Source: Hemileia vastatrix
Taxonomy: Eukaryota > Basidiomycota > Pucciniomycetes > Pucciniales > Zaghouaniaceae
NCBI GenBank assembly: GCA_030280995.1
Contig: JASXTE010000016.1
Coordinates: 23,630,501 to 23,694,500 of the forward strand
Reading direction: 5' to 3'
Length of the DNA: 64,000 nucleotides
The notes beneath the pieces were generated by a model that was not told the origin of the DNA, ran no database searches, and saw only the letters and a list, made by a program, of their open reading frames with translations. Positions 11,302-22,040 of this stretch are shown here, piece after piece (position 1 is the first letter of the stretch; the number at the start of each line of letters is the position of its first letter). Position numbers and translations under genes: made by a program.

Positions 11302-12222
11302 TGTAGAGAATATTATAGTACTTTCTATTATCCTTTACCAAGGCAGAGGGACAGAAACTAGAAAGAAAAATCCTTTTCCCTTTACAAAACCCAGGTTAAA
11401 TAAATTTTCTACAGAGATTTAGAAAGCCTCTAAATAAAATTTCCTACCAAACTTCTTGACTTCTTAAAAATTGAAGAAGGTAGCCCCTTGACAGACCAGG
11501 GAAAATCATAAAAACTGAAATGAAGAGTAGAGTATAGACCAGATAAAAATGCACAACTATACTGTATTGGCTGGAATAAAAATAAAAACAATACTTGTTT
11601 TAGGTTGCAAATATACACCAGGGAAAACAGTTACAAGTTTTAATATCACTGAAGAAATAAACTTGTACTAAGCTTTGACCAATGTTGCCACAAAAAATTG
11701 GCAGAAAGAGAGTGAGAAGTAAAAGCTCACACTGATCAGATGATGAATATCATTGCCCCACAGTGTCACTCAATTCATGCACAGATCTCTAAAGATCTAA
11801 CAAAAATGACTATTCTACATACAAAAATGCATAAAAAAACTTCAACAAACAGCTTCATAGCTTCCTAAAATAAAGGCAGGTGGACTACCTAGCTAAGCAT
11901 ACTACCCAAAACCCATGCAAACACTCTAAAACTCATAGACACCACAAAAATCACCAAAAAAATTGAAAAACAGTAAATTAATTACTAATTCATGGGAAAA
12001 AATATATATAAATCATACCATAATTCATGAAAAAAGTAGGTCAATCTAACAGACCCTATCAGTACTTAATCCTGGTAAAACCCCAAACACATAAAATTCC
12101 CAAGGCACTCATAAAATACCCAGTAATATTAGCAAGACTCAAAATCAAACCATTCTTAACCTAACTACTAAACTCGCACCAAATATGTAGAGAAAAGGTA
12201 CTATCTATGTTAATATACCAAA
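11302..12222 (-). mobile_element. Diverged 3' LTR of a Gypsy element related to M
   Basis: Starts TGTAGAGAATATTATAG on the plus strand and ends at ACCAAA next to TCCTCCCTC, which is the reverse complement of the polypurine tract seen in M and G. Along its length it can be matched, with many differences, to the M 3' LTR at 23328-24378 (shared landmarks: ACCAAGG near the start, CTTGACT, GGTAGCC, GCACAA). It is older than the M LTRs. The matching internal sequence continues for some 500 bp (next entry) and then stops, so this is a truncated element. Confidence 0.65.
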
Positions 12223-12720
12223 TCCTCCCTCAAATTTAGAATGTCCTCATTCCTGTCAGACATCTTACCAACTTCATTGTAGATGAATCCCTGAGAATAC
12301 TGCACAGACAGAAAAAAACGGCAACTAGAAAATTGGTTTTTTTCAAATACTGAATTGAATCAATTCAGTATGTGATCTGAAATTTTCATACAGTTGCAAT
12401 ATATTTTCCCCTGTGCTGTATTTTAAATAACCTTATCTACCTCGTCAGTGAGATTTTTCATACCTAAAGATCTTTATGTGATAGAAAGTCTTTCAAAGAC
12501 AAACACCACTGCCTTCATCACCAACTGAGCCTGAACCCTCTGGATCTTCTATCTATATTCAGCCCAATCCTGGCTCTTATTCACCCAAAAGACCTATATC
12601 TCTCATTCATATACCCAAATTATTAAAAAGATTCCATTGACTTAAGAAGGGCATGAGAACCACTCTTGCTTCTCTGTCCACTGCTTCTACCCTATTTGAG
12701 AATGAGTTTTTCTTTTCTAA
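12223..12720 (+). pseudogene. Decayed homologue of antisense gene A beside the LTR
   Basis: Directly after the polypurine tract (12223-12232) the plus strand reads AGAATG as at 24394 in M. An ATG (12283) is followed by Asn-Pro-stop-Glu-Tyr-Cys, which lines up with Met-Gly-Pro-Cys-Gln-Tyr-Cys of gene A (first Cys turned into TGA). Near 12505 comes PLPSSPTEPEPSGSS, matching PLSSEAASPPPQPGPSS of gene A. Stops and frameshifts break it. Its importance is that an independent copy of the family carries the same antisense gene in the same place. A 25-bp near-perfect palindrome at 12347-12371 lies inside. Confidence 0.55.
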
Positions 12721-12792
12721 TCACTAAAATTGTTTATGATTACCTATTTTTAGTAACTTTTAAACAAGATGATAATGATAATGATGATAATA

Positions 12793-13200
12793 ATAGGGGG
12801 TTTCAATGTTGTGGGATCAACAATTAGCAATCAGGAACTTTTTCTTCCTGGATCAAAAATTACTAATTACAGAAGACTCTTAACCACTAGCCCTTGAGAA
12901 AGTGAATAAAGAATGCAGGATAATGAATTATGCCACCTCTTTTACCCCAATTTCTATACCTAATTCCTAAAACAAAACTCATAAAAACTTAGATTAATTT
13001 GTATGAAAGTCACATGAAGTATAATTTCTAATGCCATCCTTATGTTTCTCTTCACTCTAGCCTACTTAAATTTTGTGGAAAAACTTATGATTTTTTATAA
13101 CTACACACCCCCTGCTCATTTGGTGGAACATTTCTGCTTCCCTGATCACCTAGACCTTCAACCAACATCAAAAAAGCACCTCTTTACTAGGAAGTAACTT
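12793..13200 (+). mobile_element. PIF/Harbinger 5'-end fragment
   Basis: About 400 bp match, with many substitutions, the first 400 bp of the Harbinger copy at 17375: TAGGGGG start, ATCAGGAA, CCACTAGCCC, CTTTTACCCCAA, GTCACATGA, TCTTCACTCTA, CACACCCC and TACTAGGA. The match ends near 13200, before the transposase core, so only a truncated end is left. Confidence 0.6.
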
Positions 13201-13500
13201 GAACAGGGGGAAAAAAATATGAACTAGATGTTCAGTTAAGTTTTGAGACCCTATTCCATTAATGGATGCATTTCTGTGAAAAAACATGGAATGAACCTTT
13301 TTGAGCTATTTAATTTTTTATAAACAGACGTCAGCATCCCCCTTTCAGATCCCATCTCCTTGCTCACCCTATCTCCAATTTTCACACCCCATCTCTCCTG
13401 TCTCATCCCATATTTCCATTGAACACTCATAAACTAGTCATAATAACTCTGTAACAAGTGCCTCCTTCTCCTTTCTGCTTTTTTTTAATTCTTTAGGCTT
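13201..13500. other. No feature seen
   Basis: AT-rich then increasingly C/T-rich sequence. No ORF or repeat recognised. Confidence 0.5.
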
Positions 13501-14045
13501 ACACCCTCTCTCCCTCCCCTCCTAATAAAATTACTTCAATCCAATCCCCCTCCCTTACCTCACCATCTTCTTTCTAACTTCCCCTCTCCTAACTTTCTCT
13601 CTTTTTCTCACTTGCTGCCCTCTCATTCCACTCACATCCTCTACCTCCCTCCCTCTTCCTCCTTCTCCCTTCCTCTTCCTCCTTCTCCCTTCCTCTTAAT
13701 CCTTCTCCCTTCCTCTTCCTCCTTCTCCCTCCCTCTTCCTCCTTCTCCCTCCCTCTTCCTCCCTCTCCCTCCCTCTTCCTCCTTCTCCCTCTCTCTCCCA
13801 TTTTCTTGCTTCCCCTTCCACTCCTTTCCACTTCCTCTCTCCCTCTACCATTAACTCCCTTACCCTTCAACTCACTTCCTCTCCCTCCCTGTCCCTCTCC
13901 CTTTCTCTCCCACTTTTTCCCATTCCCATTCCCATTCCCTCACTCCCCCTCCCTCCTTTTTCCACTTGCTCCCCTCCCATCCTTCTCTCTTACTCTCTCT
14001 TCTTCTTTCACTTTCTCCCCTCCCTCTCTCACCCTCTCTCTGAAA
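13501..14045. repeat. Long polypyrimidine tract with 20-bp tandem repeats
   Basis: The plus strand is almost purely C and T for over 500 bp. At about 13655-13795 it is organised as about seven copies of a 20-bp unit close to TCCTCCTTCTCCCTTCCTCT. The apparent ORFs on both strands are repeat artefacts. Confidence 0.9.
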
Positions 14046-14700
14046 AAGAAAAAGTAACTAGCTTAATAAGCTGAGGGAAAAATGAAAACTAAAAAAGATT
14101 GAATAACTAGTTATCTAATATAATAGAAAATTTAAATAACTAGAAAATGGAAAACATTTTACATAGAAAGAGAAGAAAAACATCAACATCTCACTAAAAA
14201 TGATGAAACTAAACTGTTAGCTACAAAAATTACATGCTTACCAAATAGTAAAAACAGCATGAAACTATCTATCAAATTTTCAAAATAATTAAATATCTTA
14301 ATAAGTGACAAACTAAAAAACTCACCAACAAAACAACTGAATTAAAATTAAAATAAACTTAGAAACCAACAAGATATACAAAAAATATTTTTTAAAACTA
14401 AAACATAAACAAAGTAGAAAAATAATAAAGATATGAATTATCATACAATCAAGTTAAGTCAGTTGATTAACTCACTAAGATAAAAAAGATATGAATTTCC
14501 CTACTGAATAAATTTCTATTTGATTCTGTCCCATGAATGTGAGTATATCATTCTTCAATTTTTACCTTAAAATTGGCTTTTCCTGTCGGCGGGTTGTCTA
14601 GAAGTAGGTGAATAAGAGGAGAAGAAAATAATAAGAAGAGAGTAACTAGATAGAGAAAAATGTACCAAATAAAATAATTAAATTATTAAATTAAAATTAG
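14046..14700. other. AT-rich region without recognised gene
   Basis: A-rich on the plus strand, no ORF of note and no recognised repeat. Confidence 0.5.
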
Positions 14701-15800
14701 AGAGATGCAATGACAATTTATAAGAAATGACACAACAGTGAGGTTCTGGTTGATTTGTAAATATTTAATTAATTAAGTAAAATATTCTCTGTGTAGCTAA
14801 AAAATTTGATTACTAATAAACTTAAAGAAACCTTAGAGTATTTATTGAATATTTAGATTAGAATTGAAATACTAATAGAAAAAATAATAAAGTGTTGTAA
14901 GTATGTAATTGTTTGTATTGTAAGTGATAATCAACAAAGAGGAATTACAAGATCCTTTTATAGGAAAGGATACTTCTGAGGATCTTCCAATGTATATAAA
15001 AAAGTAATAGTATGTGAAACAAAAGATAAAATGAATTTAATTAAAACATAAACTTTGAGGGGAAAAAATGAAACAACAAATTAAACCAGTGAATAAGTAA
15101 TAACTTTCCCATCTTAAAGTTCCAAAAAATTAATTAATATAATTAATAAATAAATAAGTATGACACCATAAGAACTTTGAGAAGAAATATCCTAAACAAG
15201 TATTATAATAAGATGTAAAGGTTTTAATTAAAACAACTAGAATTATTTTCACACCCAAATTTATGTAATCAATTTAATTCAGTTATAAAGAGAAATTAAT
15301 CAATTGTTTTAACTACTTTCAGTAATTAACTTAATTTTAACTTATTTAAAGTGAGAATTTAATATTAATATATTAAATATGTGTTTTAAGTTATTTAGTA
15401 ATTTTACTGACACAGTTAAGGGTCAAAAAAGTGCCCAATATTTATGGATAATATTATATGATGAGTTGGATTTAATATCTAAATTATATTAATTTATTTT
15501 TAATTCCATTATAAGTTAAATCTAATTAATCTTATAATATCATAATTAATCTAATTAATTTTTTAGAAATATTAAATACATAGAAATGTGCCATGTTTTT
15601 ATAGAATATAATATTTTTTATATAATAAAACTTATTTAATAATAAAATTAAATATAGTAATTATTTTATTAATTCATAAAATATTTATAATTTTATTATT
15701 TAATAAAATAATTTATTATAACTACATAATGTTATTTCCTTACATGATTTCAGTAATTTATTATATAAATTACTGGGCTCATGTGATAGCCTGGCTGACA
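14701..15800 (-). mobile_element. Possible solo LTR related to the LTR of element T
   Basis: In minus orientation it starts TGTCAGCCAGGCTAT at 15800, the same first 14 bases as the putative T LTR at 6843. Both are then followed by CCCAGTAA plus an AT palindrome. A TATA-like CCTTTTATAGG near 14955 may correspond to CTTATATAGG near 6394. The inner boundary is not defined and the body is too AT-rich to align safely by eye. Confidence 0.3.
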
Positions 15801-16494
15801 TTTCCTTTCTCCAACGTTTCATTTTTCCAGTTCATTTTTATCATTATTTTTTTAGTGATTTAATTGATATATATTGTTGGAAATACTCAATTGGTTAGGT
15901 AATTGCAACAATAAAAATCTTACTTTAATCACTATATACCCAGTATGATGTTCACAATGAGAAAATTTATGCAAAAGTTAGGGATATTATTTGGTGAGCC
16001 ATAAATTCAGAAATAAAATATTGCATGAAAAATATTTTGCAATCATTTGATTTTTATTTTTTAAATATAAAATAGTAAAAAATAAAAGAAAAGAAAATTA
16101 AAAAGGAAAGATTGGTTTTACAGAAAATTAAATAATCAAATAAATATTTCCAAGGTTGGAAAATATTTTTTATGCAATAATATTTATCATGCTTGTTTCT
16201 TCACAAGAATTTTTCTTAACTTTTTTCTATCTGTATATCCCTCCATAGAATATCCCTAGTTTGAGAATGAAACACTTCTTTAGAGATATCTTGGTGAATA
16301 TTTTATTTTTCATGCAGTGGAAAATTCTATTTCTACAATCAATGGAATGTGCAATGTGATACAATTTATAATTTAAACAACCTAATTACAATATATGAAA
16401 TAATCATTCAAATAAAATTATCTAAAAGGTGAAATATAAAATACTAGCCAGTAGAAGATAATTAACTAGCAGAAAAATAAACAAAAAAAACTTA
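15801..16494. other. AT-rich region without recognised gene
   Basis: No ORF, no recognised repeat. Confidence 0.5.
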
Positions 16495-16962
16495 TTAGGG
16501 GGTATCAAAGTTAGAAATATTTCATTTCATACACTACACAATATAGGGGGTGGACTTGCTAGAAATTCCTCAATCTGAACTCAGATGGAACTCAGATGGA
16601 ACTCAGACTGAACTCATACTGAGCCCATACTGAACTCTACTTGAAGACCCACCTAAAACTGTTCTGCTGAGTGGTGCTCATCCCTGATTGTATGGTTCCT
16701 TTATCAATAGCTCAATGTGTGTTCAATCTGTGGTGAGTTTGGGTCCAAGGTTGCAGACTTGCTAGCAAGTCTTCCCCCCCATATTTTGTGGTGATAATTC
16801 TTTATTTTGCACCAAATAAACCATGATTGTTTTTTAAAATATGGCATACTGTGCCCCAAAAAATCCTTTTCACAGAAAATTAATGTCAAGTTTGTGGCTT
16901 CTGCTTTGAGTTGTAAAATACTTTTTAAATATTTACAAATCTCTAACTTTGATACCTCCTAA
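16495..16962. mobile_element. Harbinger-like MITE interrupted by a CACTA MITE
   Basis: Left end TTAGGGGGTATCAAAGTTAG and right end CTAACTTTGATACCTCCTAA form terminal inverted repeats, flanked by TA on both sides. The left end is shared with the Harbinger transposon at 17375. The interior is AT-rich with no ORF and is split at 16532-16793 by a CACTA MITE, which must be younger. Confidence 0.6.
16532..16793. mobile_element. CACTA-type MITE, copy 2
   Basis: 262 bp with ends CACTACACAATATAGGGGG and CCCCATATTTTGTGGTG, flanked by ATA on both sides (16529-16531, 16794-16796). The subterminal palindrome is decayed on the left (GCTAGAAATTC). The 11-bp GAACTCAGA repeats are present. It is inserted in the Harbinger-like MITE. 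Confidence 0.85.
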
Positions 16963-17374
16963 TAAATGGAAAAATAAAAAAATGACTAATACAAAAAATG
17001 AAATTTTAGAAATTAGCTTCAAAATTAATACAAAAACTATATAAAACCTAAATACTAAATAAGTAGCTATAGTAATCTCAAAGAAACTTACTAACTTAAA
17101 AGGAACCCACTAGGAAAACTTTTGTCAAATAACTGACTAAAAAGAATATAAAATAATATACTTCCCAAATTTATCACTAATCATCCTAAAAGAAAAAAAC
17201 TTGTCTAAAATTCACTAACCCAAAATCTACCTGAATGAAAGAAAGAGAAAAAATAACTCAATAGCCAACTTAAAAAGTCTATAGAAGAACCAGACTTACT
17301 AATGATATAAGTAAGCTAGATAACTCAATTAAATAATGAAAAAGATTTTTTGATAAGATAAAATACATTTATAT
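16963..17374. other. AT-rich region without recognised gene
   Basis: No ORF or repeat recognised. Confidence 0.5.
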
Positions 17375-17461
17375 TAGGGGGTATCAAAGATGAGGGATCT
17401 GCAATTAGGGATCAGGAATTTTTTTTGCTGGGATCAGAAATTATTAATTTTGGAGGATTAG

Positions 17462-17489
17462 TATCCACTAGCCCAAGGGCTAGTGGATA
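17462..17489. repeat. Perfect 13-bp inverted repeat near the Harbinger 5' end
   Basis: TATCCACTAGCCC, AA, GGGCTAGTGGATA. In the truncated copy at 12793 only the left arm core CCACTAGCCC survives. Confidence 0.9.
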
Positions 17490-17799
17490 GGGAACCCACG
17501 ATAATGCATTATCCTGCCTCTTATACCCCAATTTTCATTCCTAATTCCTGATCCCAAACTCATCACATCCATGATAGATTTTAAAGAAAGTCACATGACT
17601 TATAATTGCTGATGCCATACTTTAGTCTTTTCTCACTCTATGCTACTTACTTTTGGTGGCAAACACTTAAATTTTTTTTCTATCTACACACCCCAACTGC
17701 ACATTGGGTGTTGAATTCCCACCTCCCTCATCACATAAGCCTTCCACCAAAAACTATGAAACACCTCTCTACTAGGAGGCTACTTCACTCAACTATAAA

Positions 17800-19285
17800 T
17801 TCTATTGCTTTAATTTTAGATCTTTATTATAAATCTGACTCTGATTTAGAAGATGCTTTAGCCTATATGTTTTTTCTTTCCAAAAAGAACTACACAAACC
17901 CAAGGGGTCCAACTCTTCATCATGATCCCAGATATGAACTCTGCTTTATTCTCAACATTCCTCAACTAAACTTCTCTCAACTATTTTGAACTTCCCCTGA
18001 TTCTTTCTTAAAATTTTATCAACTCATCTCTGAACATCCTATCTTTCATAAAAATTCTGAAAATAAACAGTGTGATCCTGATATTTAACTTCCTGTTGCA
18101 CAATGTTACTTTATCTAAAATGTAAATGGTGCTGCTGAAAGATGTTTGAATAATCTATTTAACATAGGATATGGTGTGGTGATATTGTACACCAAGTGCT
18201 GTATGATTGCTATCCTTTACCTCAAGTCTCAGAAAATTACTTGGCCGACTCCACAACAGCAACTTGAATCCTCTCAAGTAATGCAAGCCAAAGGTTTCCC
18301 TGGATGTAAAGGTTTTGTTTATTGCGCAACTACACCTTTGAGTCAAAAGCCTGCTCATGATGGCAACCATTATTTTGATTTCAAAAAAAGGTTTCTTAAA
18401 AATGCTCTACAATTTCACATCTTTCATAAACTAATTTTTTATCTTCTTTGTATATACTCTATCTCCTTTCAACTTGTCTATGATGTGAACAAAAATTTTA
18501 TTGCTTTTCATTATGGCAGCCCCGGCTCATGTTGTGACTCTTCTGTCTTCCAATGAATGAGGATTTATTAAAGTCCTGACTCATAATTTTATGAATCTCA
18601 GAACCTCCTTGCAGACTCAGAATATGCAAGTGGAAAGTAAATTATACCTGCTTTCCATGGTGCAACTTTAGAAAATGACTCCAAAAGCACCTTTAATTAT
18701 CACCTTGCCTACTCAAGAGTACAGATTGAACATGCTATTGTATTTTAAAGAGAATATTTTCTAGTCTCCAGGAGCTCAGAATCCAATTTCAAAAAAAATT
18801 GGAGATCAAAACTGCTAATCATTGGATCATGACTTGTGTTATCACTACGCAATATAGGGGGTGGCTTGCTAGCAAGTCCTCAACCTGAACTGAGATGGAA
18901 CTCAGATGGAACTCAGACTGAACTCATACTGAACCCAAACTGAACTCTACTTGAACACACACCTAAAACTGTTCTGCTGAGTGGTGTGTATTCCTGATTG
19001 TATGGTTCCTTTATCAATAGCTCAATGTGTGTTCAATTTGTGGTGAGTTTGGGTCCAAGGTTGTGGACTTGCTAGAAAGTCCACCCCCCATATTGTGTGG
19101 TGTATACTCCACAATATCCTTAATTAATTAAATGATGAGTGGAATGATCTTTAAGAAGAAGAGGATCCTGAACCAGCACCAGCTTTCCCCTTGAATCACA
19201 AACAATTCATTCAACTGGCATATGCTCTGTCATTATGCCAATCACCCTCCACCATCTTGACACACAACCCTTTTAATTCTTTTTT
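17800..19285 (+). pseudogene. Harbinger-type (DDE_Tnp_4) transposase
   Basis: Reads, through stops and frameshifts, as a Harbinger transposase. N-terminal part about 17810-18140 (DLEDALAYMFFLSKK). Core from 18146: QQQLESSQVMQAKGFPGC, GFVYCATTPLSQKPAHDGNH (the first catalytic Asp, normally GFVDGT, is Tyr here), YDVNKNFIAFHYGSPGSCCD (second Asp kept) and SSVFQ. Then ADSEYASGK, IPAFHGATLEND, FNYHLAYSRVQIEHAI (catalytic Glu kept). After the MITE come LHNILN and the acidic EEEDPEPAPAFPL tail. The enzyme would cut and paste the element; a partner Myb-like protein is usual in this superfamily. Confidence 0.8.
18843..19102. mobile_element. CACTA-type MITE, copy 3
   Basis: 260 bp, ends CACTACGCAATATAGGGGG and CCCCCCATATTGTGTGGTG, flanked by TAT on both sides (18840-18842, 19103-19105). 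Inserted in the Harbinger transposase: removing the MITE and one TAT joins the codons for Cys-Val-Ile to Leu-His-Asn in one frame, which fixes the 3-bp duplication independently of the terminal repeats. Confidence 0.9.
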
Positions 19286-19290
19286 TCATA

Positions 19291-19650
19291 CTCTTAAAAT
19301 TTGCACTTTGTATACTTTATTCAATTGTCTTGGTATTTTTTTGTTGCATATTCATTATTATTTTTAATTTACAGTGAATATCTCTTTTTTGGATGGCTCA
19401 TTGGTTTTCTTTCACCAGCTCATCATGAAATTGAATATTTTCAGAAATCACATATTTTTTTAGTGTTTCTTTTTTTATTCTTCACTCATATCCTTTTCCT
19501 CCTCTCCTCAAATATATTGGGTGAATTTTTTAAACTCATCTCACCAGGTAAGTCATTTTTTCATTTTTAATGATTTTTTATTTGCTAATCATGATTTTTT
19601 TTTGCTTTTTTTTTTTTTGTAAGTGCTCCATTTATTTTTTTTTCAAGGTT
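19291..19650. other. T-rich region without recognised gene
   Basis: ORFs at 19301-19570 and 19570-19827 translate to hydrophobic Phe/Leu-rich strings caused by T-rich DNA; no domain recognised. Confidence 0.4.
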
Positions 19651-20100
19651 AAATTAGTTTTTTTTGGTTTTCTCTCTCCCTTTTTCTCTCTTTTCTGCTC
19701 TTTTTACCTCCTTTCCCCCCTTCTTGACTGCCTCAATCCCCCCTTTCCCCTCTTATTCTCTTCCTCACCTTTCCCCCCTTTAGGCACTCTTTTTCCTCCC
19801 TTTATGCACTCTTTTTCCTCCCTATAGGCCCCCCTTTTCCCCCTTTAGGCCCTTCCCCCCCTTTTCTCCATTTTACCCCCTTTAGACCACCTCTCAACTC
19901 TCTCCCCTCCCCCCTCCCCCTCCCCCTCTCCCCTCCATGGCTTCACCCCCTCCCCCCTCCCCTCTCAACTTGCCTCCGACCCCCTTTTAACCACCAATGA
20001 ATTGGGTAAAGGGGGGGAAAGGGGGAGGACCTGCTGAAAAAAGGGGAAAAGGGTGAGGGGGGTTTGAGGACACAAAAAAGAGGTAAATGAGGCAGACAAG
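19651..20100. repeat. Polypyrimidine tract followed by a purine-rich G tract
   Basis: 19651-19990 is C/T-rich with recurring CCCCTTTAGGC-like units. 20000-20090 is G/A-rich with runs of 4-7 G (for example GGGGGGGAAAGGGGGAGG). The pairing of C-run and G-run segments allows hairpins, and the G side has G-quadruplex potential. Confidence 0.8.
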
Positions 20101-20879
20101 GAGGGTTAATATGGGAGTATGTAAAAAAAAATATTTATTATTTTTATTAACATTATTTTATTTTATTTTTATTTTTTTTACAAAATATTATAAAAAATTT
20201 TTTTACAGTTCAAGCTGAATCAAAAATAAATTTGGTGTGTTTATAATTTTTATTTTTATTTTTGGGAAAAAATATTCTGATACAATTTTTTTTTGGTTTA
20301 AATTTTTGATTATCATTTTTTTCTTTTTTTTTCAAGGACTTTAGGTAGTATATCTAGCACCAAATAACTTAAAAATTCATTTTTTTTCAAATAATTTTAC
20401 TGATTCTTGTTTTTATTTTATTTTTTTTACTTTTTTTGTTTCAATTACTTTTTCAAGGAAAGTTTTAAAATTTGATTTTTTTTCAAAAAAAAATTATTTG
20501 GATTAATTTTTATCAATAAATTTATAAGGTTGAATAAACAAACAAAATTTTGTGAGTTTTATATTTTTGCCATTTTTTTTTTGGTGTTTGACACATTTTT
20601 TTTTCAGAGAAAAAAATTTCTATTTCATCAGAATCACCTTTTACTTCTCTATCACCATCCTCTTTGTCATTTTTTTCATCTTTTTCAAATTCAACTTCAT
20701 TTCAATCATCATTTAAAATATCAAAACAAATAATGATGATTGAACTCAGCAGAATAATAGAAATTTAAAAAAGAAAATTTATTTGTATTGTTTATTTGTC
20801 CATATATCAAATATCAAGTACTATAAAACGAAAGTGGATAAAAAAAATCTTATACAAATGAGTTACCAGAAGATTTAAA
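20101..20879. other. AT-rich region without clear gene
   Basis: Long T runs. 20600-20750 reads as a Ser/Phe-rich stretch directly upstream of the Tet-like pseudogene and may be its disordered N-terminus, but this cannot be supported further. Confidence 0.35.
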
Positions 20880-22040
20880 ATGTATAACCAAATCAGGAGA
20901 CAATGAAATTGAAGCAGTTATCAGTAATTATTTTAAACCTCAATTTATTTTTGAAAATCATTCTTTTAATGGTTCAAAAGATGAAACCTTTAATAAAGCA
21001 TAAAATCACATAATAACACTATATCAAATGGCTTTGGTTTGCTTACCAATAAGAAATACAAATTTTTGGGTGGTATTATGATTGGATTTTGTTGGAGACC
21101 AGGATTTGATAAATGCTATTCTCTTGGTTTGTCTGATAATATATTTTTCTTTCTTAAGATCATGTCACTCATTTTATTTCCATAGACATCTATTAATTAC
21201 TTAAAAAGTTATCTTAATATGAAAAAGATGATGATTTTAACTTATGGGACACCTTACCTTTTTTTAATACTTTTCCTTCTCCTTGCCTCAAAAAACTCTG
21301 CAATAAAGCTTTTGAAAATAATCATCAACTTGCTACCAAAGTTAGAATACCAAATTTGTGTGACCCAGAATGAGAAGAAATTAGCAACCAATATCTTTTA
21401 TTTTCAAATGTTATTATTACTCATTCAGGATTCCACAATAAGATTCATATTGATAGGAATGATGCCAATTATCTTACTTTTGGAATTTTCTCATATATCA
21501 ATCGAACAACTGGAAAATCAATACCATCTCCAGCTAAAATTAAAGGACATGGCTTTTATTTTCCAGACTATGAGTGCATGATTAATTTTGGTTTGAGAAA
21601 TGGTGTGATTGAAACAATTTCAAACTCTTCTCAGGATCATCACCAAACAACCAAACCTCTACCTGGCTTGGAATCTTGTCAAGACACTACGCAATATAGG
21701 GGGTGGACTTGCTAGCAAGTTCTCAACCTGAACTCAGATGGAACTCAGATGGAACTCAGACTGAACTCATACTGAACCCATACTGAACTCTACTTGAACA
21801 CCCACCTAAAACTGTTCTACTGAGTGGTGTTCATCCCTGATTGTATGGTTCCTTTATCAATAGCTCAATGTGTGTTCAATCTATGGTGAGTTTGGGTCCA
21901 AGGTTGTGGACTTGCTAGCAAGTCCGCCCCCCATATTGTGTGGTGAGAGTTCACACATTTTGGATTTTCTTTTCAAAACATTCAAAATTCAATCCACCAA
22001 ATAAAAAAGGTAAAAAAAGAAGGTAAATTTAACAAATATA
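20880..22040 (+). pseudogene. Tet-like 2OG-Fe(II) oxygenase (rust/basidiomycete repeat-associated family)
   Basis: Plus-strand similarity in pieces: FKPQFIFENHSFNGSKDETF (about 20930), LGGIMIGFCWRPGFDKCYSL (about 21065), LWDTLPFFNTF, AFENNHQLATKVRIPNLCDP (21310-21370), then the core from 21434: HNKIHIDRNDANYLTFGIFS, where HxD (His 21446, Asp 21452) is the expected iron-binding pair. Then TGKSIPSPAKIKGHGFYFPD, and SQDHHQTTKPLP, where a His could be the distal iron ligand. After a CACTA MITE the frame continues as THFGFSFQ. I recognise this as the fungal Tet-like oxygenase domain that is very numerous in rust genomes; TET/JBP enzymes oxidise methylated bases, but the role of this branch is not known to me. 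Stops and frameshifts upstream show a pseudogene. Confidence 0.65.
21685..21945. mobile_element. CACTA-type MITE, copy 4
   Basis: 261 bp, ends CACTACGCAATATAGGGGG and CCCCCCATATTGTGTGGTG, flanked by AGA on both sides (21682-21684, 21946-21948). Both subterminal palindromes GACTTGCTAGCAAGT are intact. Inserted in the Tet-like oxygenase frame: without the MITE and one AGA, the codons for Ser-Cys-Gln run straight into Glu-Phe-Thr-His-Phe-Gly. Confidence 0.9.

Larger units (their letters stand above)
17375..19290 (+). mobile_element. PIF/Harbinger DNA transposon (broken)
   Basis: Left end TTAGGGGGTATCAAAG as in the MITE at 16495. A perfect 13-bp inverted repeat with a 2-bp loop lies at 17462-17489 (TATCCACTAGCCC and its complement). 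A transposase reading frame follows at about 17800-19285. The right terminal repeat could not be found, so the end is set at the last transposase similarity. The element is interrupted by a CACTA MITE at 18843-19102. Confidence 0.65.

Noticed and set aside
13589..14057. Long Ser/Pro/Leu and Arg/Glu/Gly ORFs
   Set aside because: Products of the polypyrimidine tract on either strand.
16532..16793. Classification of the 260-bp MITEs as Harbinger
   Set aside because: Target duplications are AGG, ATA, TAT and AGA, not TTA/TAA, and the ends are CACTA-like.
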